A stretch of DNA of 64,000 bases from Anomaloglossus baeobatrachus (Eukaryota > Chordata > Amphibia > Anura > Aromobatidae): positions 1 to 64,000 of the forward strand of contig NW_027442244.1 of the NCBI RefSeq assembly GCF_048569485.1. Direction: 5' to 3'. Numbering within the stretch: position 1 is the stretch's first letter; the number at the start of each line of letters is the position of its first letter. This document shows, in pieces, positions 44,112 through 57,687 of this stretch. Under the pieces are notes generated by a model. It was not told the DNA's origin, did no database searches, and was given only the letters and a program-made list of their open reading frames with translations. The translations under genes were made by a program, and so were the position numbers.

Positions 44112-44298
44112 GGTGCACCGTTCCTGGAGGTACTGCAATACCAGGTCAATGCGTGGAGTGGACAGAGCAAGCTCTTTTTCCATCTCCCTGTTCTAAAAAT
44201 CCATTTAATATATGGTCCCCAGATAGGGGACGTATCAGATATTAAACTGATAAGAACAGATACTACACTTGATCTTAGCCAAAAGGCCGAGAAGCGAT
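44112..44298 (-). ncRNA. RNU2: U2 snRNA (locus 24)
   Basis: Complete 187-nt copy; no private variant noticed. Confidence 0.97.
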
Positions 44299-45689
44299 AA
44301 CCAGAATTGGTTTGGGCCTCGAGTGGCACCCTGGCCTATGCCGGACACATCTTAGGGAGAGAGAGCGAGAGGGAGACAAACCCACGCCTACACAAGACAT
44401 TTTGTCACCCAAGCCAACCCTTGAAAAGGCTGCTTTGCAGAGCAAAAACAAGAAGAATGGTGCGTTTTGCAGCCGCCGCCCACTGCAATGAATCTGAATA
44501 ACTCCTCCTTTAGGGCGCAAGCAACTCCCCTCCCCCTTGCAGTCTTTCCAATTCACGATACAAAAAGACGGACAGGACAGGTTGCCTGACTTTCCGTCAC
44601 TGCCACCCTTTGCCATCCTTACCCGTAGAAAGCCCTTTCATCATCCCCAAACCCTAATCTTTTCCCTTTCCTTCCCAGCCCCCAAACCCTGCCCTCTGTA
44701 CCTTTCTCACCACCCGCTTCCCTTCTCCTGTCATCCCCCTACCACCCGGGAAAAAAAGAGATTGCCCCCTCCTTCCACTAGCCCACCCTCCCACCCAAAG
44801 AACAACTTCTTCTGCGCAGCTTGTTTTCTAGGCAGCAGCGCTATTGTGATGTCATCGGGGGGCATTGTGACAAGCCGCCAGTGTTCCGTCTCTTCATGTT
44901 GTGCACAGTTCAAACGGAAAATACATCAACAGGCAGACTACAGAAAAGCTTACTATCAAAGGTTAGAGGGGGGCTTTCTCAGAGGGCTTTTTACAGTTTT
45001 TCTATTCCCAATTAGCCGTTTAAGTGTACTTATTGAAAGTAGTAATTCTTTCATAGGCCGCCCTTTCTTAGTATTTGACGTTCCTTATATTGCGGTATGA
45101 GGCTTCGCAGTAGGTTGCAAACATTCATCACCCATGACTGTCCCCAATTGAGCTCAGAAGCTCAATGTCTATCATGACCTCTCTTTTAGAATGTCCAAGA
45201 GCAAGCAAACTATTCCTCCAGGAGAGGGCGCCAACAGACTACTAAAGAGATCATCATTACTCAAAGAAAACCCCAAAAACCAATGCATGATAGGAATAAA
45301 CAGGTAACTTTCTTTGGAGTGGAAGCGGAGAGATCGCACCAGATGCCAATTCTAGATCTTATCACACCTGTGGTCACTGCAGCAGCAGGTGAATCCACTT
45401 TGTCCAAAAGGGATCTATTCCATTCAATTGCAAATGATCTAGATAAGACAGAGAACTGCAGCACGGGGACATAGCCGAGTTGGTCAGGTTGAGTGGTGAT
45501 GAGTTTGCTATTTGGATGAATAAAGAAAGTCAAAAGTGTGAAAGATAAAAAACAAAAGGAGGAAGTGTGAAAAGTGAATGGGCCAAATTGAGGTGCATAT
45601 GAAGACGTATGCTTTCTTCCAATTCATTAAATCGGGCTAATATGAATCAGGTGAATTGAGTTCTGCTTTTGGAAACTGGGTTAAGAAGG

Positions 45690-45876
45690 GGTGCACCGTT
45701 CCTGGAGGTACTGCAATACCAGGTCAATGCGTGGAGTGGACAGAGCAAGCTCTTTTTCCATCTCCCTGTTCTAAAAATCCATTTAATATATGGTCCCCAG
45801 ATAGGGGACGTATCAGATATTAAACTGATAAGAACAGATACTACACTTGATCTTAGCCAAAAGGCCGAGAAGCGAT
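45690..45876 (-). ncRNA. RNU2: U2 snRNA (locus 25)
   Basis: Complete 187-nt copy; no private variant noticed. Confidence 0.97.
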
Positions 45877-47267
45877 AACCAGAATTGGTTTGGGCCTCGA
45901 GTGGCACCCTGGCCTATGCCGGACACATCTTAGGGAGAGAGAGCGAGAGGGAGACAAACCCACGCCTACACAAGACATTTTGTCACCCAAGCCAACCCTT
46001 GAAAAGGCTGCTTTGCAGAGCAAAAACAAGAAGAATGGTGCGTTTTGCAGCCGCCGCCCACTGCAATGAATCTGAATAACTCCTCCTTTAGGGCGCAAGC
46101 AACTCCCCTCCCCCTTGCAGTCTTTCCAATTCACGATACAAAAAGACGGACAGGACAGGTTGCCTGACTTTCCGTCACTGCCACCCTTTGCCATCCTTAC
46201 CCGTAGAAAGCCCTTTCATCATCCCCAAACCCTAATCTTTTCCCTTTCCTTCCCAGCCCCCAAACCCTGCCCTCTGTACCTTTCTCACCACCCGCTTCCC
46301 TTCTCCTGTCATCCCCCTACCACCCGGGAAAAAAAGAGATTGCCCCCTCCTTCCACTAGCCCACCCTCCCACCCAAAGAACAACTTCTTCTGCGCAGCTT
46401 GTTTTCTAGGCAGCAGCGCTATTGTGATGTCATCGGGGGGCATTGTGACAAGCCGCCAGTGTTCCGTCTCTTCATGTTGTGCACAGTTCAAACGGAAAAT
46501 ACATCAACAGGCAGACTACAGAAAAGCTTACTATCAAAGGTTAGAGGGGGGCTTTCTCAGAGGGCTTTTTACAGTTTTTCTATTCCCAATTAGCCGTTTA
46601 AGTGTACTTATTGAAAGTAGTAATTCTTTCATAGGCCGCCCTTTCTTAGTATTTGACGTTCCTTATATTGCGGTATGAGGCTTCGCAGTAGGTTGCAAAC
46701 ATTCATCACCCATGACTGTCCCCAATTGAGCTCAGAAGCTCAATGTCTATCATGACCTCTCTTTTAGAATGTCCAAGAGCAAGCAAACTATTCCTCCAGG
46801 AGAGGGCGCCAACAGACTACTAAAGAGATCATCATTACTCAAAGAAAACCCCAAAAACCAATGCATGATAGGAATAAACAGGTAACTTTCTTTGGAGTGG
46901 AAGCGGAGAGATCGCACCAGATGCCAATTCTAGATCTTATCACACCTGTGGTCACTGCAGCAGCAGGTGAATCCACTTTGTCCAAAAGGGATCTATTCCA
47001 TTCAATTGCAAATGATCTAGATAAGACAGAGAACTGCAGCACGGGGACATAGCCGAGTTGGTCAGGTTGAGTGGTGATGAGTTTGCTATTTGGATGAATA
47101 AAGAAAGTCAAAAGTGTGAAAGATAAAAAACAAAAGGAGGAAGTGTGAAAAGTGAATGGGCCAAATTGAGGTGCATATGAAGACGTATGCTTTCTTCCAA
47201 TTCATTAAATCGGGCTAATATGAATCAGGTGAATTGAGTTCTGCTTTTGGAAACTGGGTTAAGAAGG

Positions 47268-47454
47268 GGTGCACCGTTCCTGGAGGTACTGCAATACCAG
47301 GTCAATGCGTGGAGTGGACAGAGCAAGCTCTTTTTCCATCTCCCTGTTCTAAAAATCCATTTAATATATGGTCCCCAGATAGGGGACGTATCAGATATTA
47401 AACTGATAAGAACAGATACTACACTTGATCTTAGCCAAAAGGCCGAGAAGCGAT
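47268..47454 (-). ncRNA. RNU2: U2 snRNA (locus 26)
   Basis: Complete 187-nt copy. Its upstream spacer is one base short in the C run at 47834-47837. Confidence 0.97.
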
Positions 47455-48844
47455 AACCAGAATTGGTTTGGGCCTCGAGTGGCACCCTGGCCTATGCCGG
47501 ACACATCTTAGGGAGAGAGAGCGAGAGGGAGACAAACCCACGCCTACACAAGACATTTTGTCACCCAAGCCAACCCTTGAAAAGGCTGCTTTGCAGAGCA
47601 AAAACAAGAAGAATGGTGCGTTTTGCAGCCGCCGCCCACTGCAATGAATCTGAATAACTCCTCCTTTAGGGCGCAAGCAACTCCCCTCCCCCTTGCAGTC
47701 TTTCCAATTCACGATACAAAAAGACGGACAGGACAGGTTGCCTGACTTTCCGTCACTGCCACCCTTTGCCATCCTTACCCGTAGAAAGCCCTTTCATCAT
47801 CCCCAAACCCTAATCTTTTCCCTTTCCTTCCCAGCCCCAAACCCTGCCCTCTGTACCTTTCTCACCACCCGCTTCCCTTCTCCTGTCATCCCCCTACCAC
47901 CCGGGAAAAAAAGAGATTGCCCCCTCCTTCCACTAGCCCACCCTCCCACCCAAAGAACAACTTCTTCTGCGCAGCTTGTTTTCTAGGCAGCAGCGCTATT
48001 GTGATGTCATCGGGGGGCATTGTGACAAGCCGCCAGTGTTCCGTCTCTTCATGTTGTGCACAGTTCAAACGGAAAATACATCAACAGGCAGACTACAGAA
48101 AAGCTTACTATCAAAGGTTAGAGGGGGGCTTTCTCAGAGGGCTTTTTACAGTTTTTCTATTCCCAATTAGCCGTTTAAGTGTACTTATTGAAAGTAGTAA
48201 TTCTTTCATAGGCCGCCCTTTCTTAGTATTTGACGTTCCTTATATTGCGGTATGAGGCTTCGCAGTAGGTTGCAAACATTCATCACCCATGACTGTCCCC
48301 AATTGAGCTCAGAAGCTCAATGTCTATCATGACCTCTCTTTTAGAATGTCCAAGAGCAAGCAAACTATTCCTCCAGGAGAGGGCGCCAACAGACTACTAA
48401 AGAGATCATCATTACTCAAAGAAAACCCCAAAAACCAATGCATGATAGGAATAAACAGGTAACTTTCTTTGGAGTGGAAGCGGAGAGATCGCACCAGATG
48501 CCAATTCTAGATCTTATCACACCTGTGGTCACTGCAGCAGCAGGTGAATCCACTTTGTCCAAAAGGGATCTATTCCATTCAATTGCAAATGATCTAGATA
48601 AGACAGAGAACTGCAGCACGGGGACATAGCCGAGTTGGTCAGGTTGAGTGGTGATGAGTTTGCTATTTGGATGAATAAAGAAAGTCAAAAGTGTGAAAGA
48701 TAAAAAACAAAAGGAGGAAGTGTGAAAAGTGAATGGGCCAAATTGAGGTGCATATGAAGACGTATGCTTTCTTCCAATTCATTAAATCGGGCTAATATGA
48801 ATCAGGTGAATTGAGTTCTGCTTTTGGAAACTGGGTTAAGAAGG

Positions 48845-49031
48845 GGTGCACCGTTCCTGGAGGTACTGCAATACCAGGTCAATGCGTGGAGTGGACAGAG
48901 CAAGCTCTTTTTCCATCTCCCTGTTCTAAAAATCCATTTAATATATGGTCCCCAGATAGGGGACGTATCAGATATTAAACTGATAAGAACAGATACTACA
49001 CTTGATCTTAGCCAAAAGGCCGAGAAGCGAT
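48845..49031 (-). ncRNA. RNU2: U2 snRNA (locus 27)
   Basis: Complete 187-nt copy; no private variant noticed. Confidence 0.97.
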
Positions 49032-50422
49032 AACCAGAATTGGTTTGGGCCTCGAGTGGCACCCTGGCCTATGCCGGACACATCTTAGGGAGAGAGAGCG
49101 AGAGGGAGACAAACCCACGCCTACACAAGACATTTTGTCACCCAAGCCAACCCTTGAAAAGGCTGCTTTGCAGAGCAAAAACAAGAAGAATGGTGCGTTT
49201 TGCAGCCGCCGCCCACTGCAATGAATCTGAATAACTCCTCCTTTAGGGCGCAAGCAACTCCCCTCCCCCTTGCAGTCTTTCCAATTCACGATACAAAAAG
49301 ACGGACAGGACAGGTTGCCTGACTTTCCGTCACTGCCACCCTTTGCCATCCTTACCCGTAGAAAGCCCTTTCATCATCCCCAAACCCTAATCTTTTCCCT
49401 TTCCTTCCCAGCCCCCAAACCCTGCCCTCTGTACCTTTCTCACCACCCGCTTCCCTTCTCCTGTCATCCCCCTACCACCCGGGAAAAAAAGAGATTGCCC
49501 CCTCCTTCCACTAGCCCACCCTCCCACCCAAAGAACAACTTCTTCTGCGCAGCTTGTTTTCTAGGCAGCAGCGCTATTGTGATGTCATCGGGGGGCATTG
49601 TGACAAGCCGCCAGTGTTCCGTCTCTTCATGTTGTGCACAGTTCAAACGGAAAATACATCAACAGGCAGACTACAGAAAAGCTTACTATCAAAGGTTAGA
49701 GGGGGGCTTTCTCAGAGGGCTTTTTACAGTTTTTCTATTCCCAATTAGCCGTTTAAGTGTACTTATTGAAAGTAGTAATTCTTTCATAGGCCGCCCTTTC
49801 TTAGTATTTGACGTTCCTTATATTGCGGTATGAGGCTTCGCAGTAGGTTGCAAACATTCATCACCCATGACTGTCCCCAATTGAGCTCAGAAGCTCAATG
49901 TCTATCATGACCTCTCTTTTAGAATGTCCAAGAGCAAGCAAACTATTCCTCCAGGAGAGGGCGCCAACAGACTACTAAAGAGATCATCATTACTCAAAGA
50001 AAACCCCAAAAACCAATGCATGATAGGAATAAACAGGTAACTTTCTTTGGAGTGGAAGCGGAGAGATCGCACCAGATGCCAATTCTAGATCTTATCACAC
50101 CTGTGGTCACTGCAGCAGCAGGTGAATCCACTTTGTCCAAAAGGGATCTATTCCATTCAATTGCAAATGATCTAGATAAGACAGAGAACTGCAGCACGGG
50201 GACATAGCCGAGTTGGTCAGGTTGAGTGGTGATGAGTTTGCTATTTGGATGAATAAAGAAAGTCAAAAGTGTGAAAGATAAAAAACAAAAGGAGGAAGTG
50301 TGAAAAGTGAATGGGCCAAATTGAGGTGCATATGAAGACGTATGCTTTCTTCCAATTCATTAAATCGGGCTAATATGAATCAGGTGAATTGAGTTCTGCT
50401 TTTGGAAACTGGGTTAAGAAGG

Positions 50423-50609
50423 GGTGCACCGTTCCTGGAGGTACTGCAATACCAGGTCAATGCGTGGAGTGGACAGAGCAAGCTCTTTTTCCATCTCCCT
50501 GTTCTAAAAATCCATTTAATATATGGTCCCCAGATAGGGGACGTATCAGATATTAAACTGATAAGAACAGATACTACACTTGATCTTAGCCAAAAGGCCG
50601 AGAAGCGAT
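50423..50609 (-). ncRNA. RNU2: U2 snRNA (locus 28)
   Basis: Complete 187-nt copy. Its upstream spacer has a private A to G at 51587. Confidence 0.97.
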
Positions 50610-52000
50610 AACCAGAATTGGTTTGGGCCTCGAGTGGCACCCTGGCCTATGCCGGACACATCTTAGGGAGAGAGAGCGAGAGGGAGACAAACCCACGCCT
50701 ACACAAGACATTTTGTCACCCAAGCCAACCCTTGAAAAGGCTGCTTTGCAGAGCAAAAACAAGAAGAATGGTGCGTTTTGCAGCCGCCGCCCACTGCAAT
50801 GAATCTGAATAACTCCTCCTTTAGGGCGCAAGCAACTCCCCTCCCCCTTGCAGTCTTTCCAATTCACGATACAAAAAGACGGACAGGACAGGTTGCCTGA
50901 CTTTCCGTCACTGCCACCCTTTGCCATCCTTACCCGTAGAAAGCCCTTTCATCATCCCCAAACCCTAATCTTTTCCCTTTCCTTCCCAGCCCCCAAACCC
51001 TGCCCTCTGTACCTTTCTCACCACCCGCTTCCCTTCTCCTGTCATCCCCCTACCACCCGGGAAAAAAAGAGATTGCCCCCTCCTTCCACTAGCCCACCCT
51101 CCCACCCAAAGAACAACTTCTTCTGCGCAGCTTGTTTTCTAGGCAGCAGCGCTATTGTGATGTCATCGGGGGGCATTGTGACAAGCCGCCAGTGTTCCGT
51201 CTCTTCATGTTGTGCACAGTTCAAACGGAAAATACATCAACAGGCAGACTACAGAAAAGCTTACTATCAAAGGTTAGAGGGGGGCTTTCTCAGAGGGCTT
51301 TTTACAGTTTTTCTATTCCCAATTAGCCGTTTAAGTGTACTTATTGAAAGTAGTAATTCTTTCATAGGCCGCCCTTTCTTAGTATTTGACGTTCCTTATA
51401 TTGCGGTATGAGGCTTCGCAGTAGGTTGCAAACATTCATCACCCATGACTGTCCCCAATTGAGCTCAGAAGCTCAATGTCTATCATGACCTCTCTTTTAG
51501 AATGTCCAAGAGCAAGCAAACTATTCCTCCAGGAGAGGGCGCCAACAGACTACTAAAGAGATCATCATTACTCAAAGAAAACCCCAGAAACCAATGCATG
51601 ATAGGAATAAACAGGTAACTTTCTTTGGAGTGGAAGCGGAGAGATCGCACCAGATGCCAATTCTAGATCTTATCACACCTGTGGTCACTGCAGCAGCAGG
51701 TGAATCCACTTTGTCCAAAAGGGATCTATTCCATTCAATTGCAAATGATCTAGATAAGACAGAGAACTGCAGCACGGGGACATAGCCGAGTTGGTCAGGT
51801 TGAGTGGTGATGAGTTTGCTATTTGGATGAATAAAGAAAGTCAAAAGTGTGAAAGATAAAAAACAAAAGGAGGAAGTGTGAAAAGTGAATGGGCCAAATT
51901 GAGGTGCATATGAAGACGTATGCTTTCTTCCAATTCATTAAATCGGGCTAATATGAATCAGGTGAATTGAGTTCTGCTTTTGGAAACTGGGTTAAGAAGG

Positions 52001-52187
52001 GGTGCACCGTTCCTGGAGGTACTGCAATACCAGGTCAATGCGTGGAGTGGACAGAGCAAGCTCTTTTTCCATCTCCCTGTTCTAAAAATCCATTTAATAT
52101 ATGGTCCCCAGATAGGGGACGTATCAGATATTAAACTGATAAGAACAGATACTACACTTGATCTTAGCCAAAAGGCCGAGAAGCGAT
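52001..52187 (-). ncRNA. RNU2: U2 snRNA (locus 29)
   Basis: Complete 187-nt copy; no private variant noticed. Confidence 0.97.
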
Positions 52188-53578
52188 AACCAGAATTGGT
52201 TTGGGCCTCGAGTGGCACCCTGGCCTATGCCGGACACATCTTAGGGAGAGAGAGCGAGAGGGAGACAAACCCACGCCTACACAAGACATTTTGTCACCCA
52301 AGCCAACCCTTGAAAAGGCTGCTTTGCAGAGCAAAAACAAGAAGAATGGTGCGTTTTGCAGCCGCCGCCCACTGCAATGAATCTGAATAACTCCTCCTTT
52401 AGGGCGCAAGCAACTCCCCTCCCCCTTGCAGTCTTTCCAATTCACGATACAAAAAGACGGACAGGACAGGTTGCCTGACTTTCCGTCACTGCCACCCTTT
52501 GCCATCCTTACCCGTAGAAAGCCCTTTCATCATCCCCAAACCCTAATCTTTTCCCTTTCCTTCCCAGCCCCCAAACCCTGCCCTCTGTACCTTTCTCACC
52601 ACCCGCTTCCCTTCTCCTGTCATCCCCCTACCACCCGGGAAAAAAAGAGATTGCCCCCTCCTTCCACTAGCCCACCCTCCCACCCAAAGAACAACTTCTT
52701 CTGCGCAGCTTGTTTTCTAGGCAGCAGCGCTATTGTGATGTCATCGGGGGGCATTGTGACAAGCCGCCAGTGTTCCGTCTCTTCATGTTGTGCACAGTTC
52801 AAACGGAAAATACATCAACAGGCAGACTACAGAAAAGCTTACTATCAAAGGTTAGAGGGGGGCTTTCTCAGAGGGCTTTTTACAGTTTTTCTATTCCCAA
52901 TTAGCCGTTTAAGTGTACTTATTGAAAGTAGTAATTCTTTCATAGGCCGCCCTTTCTTAGTATTTGACGTTCCTTATATTGCGGTATGAGGCTTCGCAGT
53001 AGGTTGCAAACATTCATCACCCATGACTGTCCCCAATTGAGCTCAGAAGCTCAATGTCTATCATGACCTCTCTTTTAGAATGTCCAAGAGCAAGCAAACT
53101 ATTCCTCCAGGAGAGGGCGCCAACAGACTACTAAAGAGATCATCATTACTCAAAGAAAACCCCAAAAACCAATGCATGATAGGAATAAACAGGTAACTTT
53201 CTTTGGAGTGGAAGCGGAGAGATCGCACCAGATGCCAATTCTAGATCTTATCACACCTGTGGTCACTGCAGCAGCAGGTGAATCCACTTTGTCCAAAAGG
53301 GATCTATTCCATTCAATTGCAAATGATCTAGATAAGACAGAGAACTGCAGCACGGGGACATAGCCGAGTTGGTCAGGTTGAGTGGTGATGAGTTTGCTAT
53401 TTGGATGAATAAAGAAAGTCAAAAGTGTGAAAGATAAAAAACAAAAGGAGGAAGTGTGAAAAGTGAATGGGCCAAATTGAGGTGCATATGAAGACGTATG
53501 CTTTCTTCCAATTCATTAAATCGGGCTAATATGAATCAGGTGAATTGAGTTCTGCTTTTGGAAACTGGGTTAAGAAGG

Positions 53579-53765
53579 GGTGCACCGTTCCTGGAGGTAC
53601 TGCAATACCAGGTCAATGCGTGGAGTGGACAGAGCAAGCTCTTTTTCCATCTCCCTGTTCTAAAAATCCATTTAATATATGGTCCCCAGATAGGGGACGT
53701 ATCAGATATTAAACTGATAAGAACAGATACTACACTTGATCTTAGCCAAAAGGCCGAGAAGCGAT
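53579..53765 (-). ncRNA. RNU2: U2 snRNA (locus 30)
   Basis: Complete 187-nt copy; no private variant noticed. Confidence 0.97.
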
Positions 53766-55156
53766 AACCAGAATTGGTTTGGGCCTCGAGTGGCACCCTG
53801 GCCTATGCCGGACACATCTTAGGGAGAGAGAGCGAGAGGGAGACAAACCCACGCCTACACAAGACATTTTGTCACCCAAGCCAACCCTTGAAAAGGCTGC
53901 TTTGCAGAGCAAAAACAAGAAGAATGGTGCGTTTTGCAGCCGCCGCCCACTGCAATGAATCTGAATAACTCCTCCTTTAGGGCGCAAGCAACTCCCCTCC
54001 CCCTTGCAGTCTTTCCAATTCACGATACAAAAAGACGGACAGGACAGGTTGCCTGACTTTCCGTCACTGCCACCCTTTGCCATCCTTACCCGTAGAAAGC
54101 CCTTTCATCATCCCCAAACCCTAATCTTTTCCCTTTCCTTCCCAGCCCCCAAACCCTGCCCTCTGTACCTTTCTCACCACCCGCTTCCCTTCTCCTGTCA
54201 TCCCCCTACCACCCGGGAAAAAAAGAGATTGCCCCCTCCTTCCACTAGCCCACCCTCCCACCCAAAGAACAACTTCTTCTGCGCAGCTTGTTTTCTAGGC
54301 AGCAGCGCTATTGTGATGTCATCGGGGGGCATTGTGACAAGCCGCCAGTGTTCCGTCTCTTCATGTTGTGCACAGTTCAAACGGAAAATACATCAACAGG
54401 CAGACTACAGAAAAGCTTACTATCAAAGGTTAGAGGGGGGCTTTCTCAGAGGGCTTTTTACAGTTTTTCTATTCCCAATTAGCCGTTTAAGTGTACTTAT
54501 TGAAAGTAGTAATTCTTTCATAGGCCGCCCTTTCTTAGTATTTGACGTTCCTTATATTGCGGTATGAGGCTTCGCAGTAGGTTGCAAACATTCATCACCC
54601 ATGACTGTCCCCAATTGAGCTCAGAAGCTCAATGTCTATCATGACCTCTCTTTTAGAATGTCCAAGAGCAAGCAAACTATTCCTCCAGGAGAGGGCGCCA
54701 ACAGACTACTAAAGAGATCATCATTACTCAAAGAAAACCCCAAAAACCAATGCATGATAGGAATAAACAGGTAACTTTCTTTGGAGTGGAAGCGGAGAGA
54801 TCGCACCAGATGCCAATTCTAGATCTTATCACACCTGTGGTCACTGCAGCAGCAGGTGAATCCACTTTGTCCAAAAGGGATCTATTCCATTCAATTGCAA
54901 ATGATCTAGATAAGACAGAGAACTGCAGCACGGGGACATAGCCGAGTTGGTCAGGTTGAGTGGTGATGAGTTTGCTATTTGGATGAATAAAGAAAGTCAA
55001 AAGTGTGAAAGATAAAAAACAAAAGGAGGAAGTGTGAAAAGTGAATGGGCCAAATTGAGGTGCATATGAAGACGTATGCTTTCTTCCAATTCATTAAATC
55101 GGGCTAATATGAATCAGGTGAATTGAGTTCTGCTTTTGGAAACTGGGTTAAGAAGG

Positions 55157-55343
55157 GGTGCACCGTTCCTGGAGGTACTGCAATACCAGGTCAATGCGTG
55201 GAGTGGACAGAGCACGCTCTTTTTCCATCTCCCTGTTCTAAAAATCCATTTAATATATGGTCCCCAGATAGGGGACGTATCAGATATTAAACTGATAAGA
55301 ACAGATACTACACTTGATCTTAGCCAAAAGGCCGAGAAGCGAT
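55157..55343 (-). ncRNA. RNU2: U2 snRNA variant (locus 31, nt 129 changed)
   Basis: Complete in length, with one substitution at 55215: U2 nt 129, U to G, in the CUUG loop of stem-loop III. The stem stays paired, so the change is probably mild. Confidence 0.96.
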
Positions 55344-56884
55344 AACCAGAATTGGTTTGGGCCTCGAGTGGCACCCTGGCCTATGCCGGACACATCTTAG
55401 GGAGAGAGAGCGAGAGGGAGACAAACCCACGCCTACACAAGACATTTTGTCACCCAAGCCAACCCTTGAAAAGGCTGCTTTGCAGAGCAAAAACAAGAAG
55501 AATGGTGCGTTTTGCAGCCGCCGCCCACTGCAATGAATCTGAATAACTCCTCCTTTAGGGCGCAAGCAACTCCCCTCCCCCTTGCAGTCTTTCCAATTCA
55601 CGATACAAAAAGACGGACAGGACAGGTTGCCTGACTTTCCGTCACTGCCACCCTTTGCCATCCTTACCCGTAGAAAGCCCTTTCATCATCCCCAAACCCT
55701 AATCTTTTCCCTTTCCTTCCCAGCCCCCAAACCCTGCCCTCTGTACCTTTCTCACCACCCGCTTCCCTTCTCCTGTCATCCCCCTACCACCCGGGAAAAA
55801 AAGAGATTGCCCCCTCCTTCCACTAGCCCACCCTCCCACCCAAAGAACAACTTCTTCTGCGCAGCTTGTTTTCTAGGCAGCAGCGCTATTGTGATGTCAT
55901 CGGGGGGCATTGTGACAAGCCGCCAGTGTTCCGTCTCTTCATGTTGTGCACAGTTCAAACGGAAAATACATCAACAGGCAGACTACAGAAAAGCTTACTA
56001 TCAAAGGTTAGAGGGGGGCTTTCTCAGAGGGCTTTTTACAGTTTTTCTATTCCCAATTAGCCGTTTAAGTGTACTTATTGAAAGTAGTAATTCTTTCATA
56101 GGCCGCCCTTTCTTAGTATTTGACGTTCCTTATATTGCGGTATGAGGCTTCGCAGTAGGTTGCAAACATTCATCACCCATGACTGTCCCCAATTGAGCTC
56201 AGAAGCTCAATGTCTATCATGACCTCTCTTTTAGAATGTCCAAGAGCAAGCAAACTATTCCTCCAGGAGAGGGCGCCAACAGACTACTAAAGAGATCATC
56301 ATTACTCAAAGAAAACCCCAAAAACCAATGCATGATAGGAATAAACAGGTAACTTTCTTTGGAGTGGAAGCGGAGAGATCGCACCAGATGCCAATTCTAG
56401 ATCTTATCACACCTGTGGTCACTGCAGCAGCAGGTGAATCCACTTTGTCCAAAAGGGATCTATTCCATTCAATTGCAAATGATCTAGATAAGACAGAGAA
56501 CTGCAGCACGGGGACATAGCCGAGTTGGTCAGGTTGAGTGGTGATGAGTTTGCTATTTGGATGAATAAAGAAAGTCAAAAGTGTGAAAGATAAAAAACAA
56601 AAGGAGGAAGTGTGAAAAGTGAATGGGCCAAATTGAGGTGCATATGAAGACGTATGCTTTCTTCCAATTCATTAAATCGGGCTAATATGAATCAGGTGAA
56701 TTGAGTTCTGCTTTTGGAAACTGGGTTAAGAAGGGGTGCACCGTTCCTGGAGGTACTGCAATACCAGGTCAATGCGTGGAGTGGACAGAGCAAGCTCTTT
56801 TTCCATCTCCCTGTTCTAAAAATCCATTTAATATATGGTCCCCAGATAGGGGACGTATCAGATATTAAACTGATAAGAACAGAT

Positions 56885-57687
56885 TTTTGATTTAATGAAG
56901 CTTTCCAAAGCACCGCAAAAAATGCATGACCGAAGTCACACCAAAAACAGTGCAAAGGCTAGGATTCGTGTGGACCCCTCCGTGAGGAGAGGGTCCCCAA
57001 AAATCAACCCCGTCCCTCCGAGCCAGAAGGCCACAGCAAGGGTCAGGGATCTTCGGTGCTCCCCCAAGCCGAAGCCTGGTTGAGCCTTGTCGTTGCTCCC
57101 AGCGTCCACCCAGGCATCTTACCCAAGTGGAGTAGAGAGCTACTAGTTGTTGGTTTCGCAGCCGAAACTGCCCGGACCGTCAACCGGTGTTGGTTTCTCA
57201 GCCCAAGGCTAACCGGACCTCCAACCGGGTGTTGGTTTCTCAGCCGAAGCTGACCCGGACCTCCAACCGGGTGTTGGTTTCTCAGCCGAAGCTGACCCGG
57301 ACCTCCAACCGGGTGTTGGTTTCTCAGCCCAAAGCTGAACGGACCTCCGACCATGATTATAAAAATTTCCCTTCCTAGCCAGAAGGCCGGGATAGAGCAA
57401 TATGCTCAGAAAGTATGAAAGGGCAAGGTACGGTGTGCTACAGAGCCCAAGGCTTGCCGGGGTCCAAAGCCAGCAAGCTCAGACTCACTCCAGGGTCGTC
57501 AATCCTGGGGCACATTGCACCATAGCCCCCACACTTACTCAGTCTAATAGCCTCGATCCTGGTAGGGCCATGGTTTCCTCTAGATGGATATACTATCCTC
57601 CCAAAGTACTAACAAGCGCAACCTTCCAGTGTGCATTGCATCATTGTACTAAGGTGGCCGGAGCCTTAAACCACCTTTTCGAACGAT
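56885..57687 (-). mobile_element. 803-bp U2-targeted non-autonomous element, copy 3
   Basis: Same site, same layout and same net length as copies 1 and 2, but with about 30 differences from copy 1 (roughly 3-4%, counted by eye), mostly in the half next to U2 nt 37. Its tail has one more A before U2 nt 38. The last three bases at the 5' junction are U2 nt 38-40, so this copy shows the cleanest insertion structure. The 5' hairpin is kept and extended (AAGGTGG / CCACCTT). It is best read as a separate or much older insertion. Confidence 0.75.
57148..57355 (-). repeat. hairpin minisatellite in short element copy 3
   Basis: Five repeats of 40-42 bp as in copy 1. Here the third unit has CCGGG in place of the CTGGG of copies 1 and 2, restoring a Watson-Crick pair where those copies have G-U. 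The first hairpin of the unit at the high-coordinate end is weakened. Confidence 0.85.

Larger units (their letters stand above)
36357..56884 (-). repeat. U2 snRNA tandem array, segment 4 (locus 19 5' part to locus 32 3' part)
   Basis: The longest uninterrupted run: twelve intact U2 genes between the LINE and the third short insertion. One unit is 1,577 bp because a C run at 47834-47837 is one base short. Private substitutions were noticed at 43186, 51587 and 55215 (the last inside U2). Confidence 0.97.
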
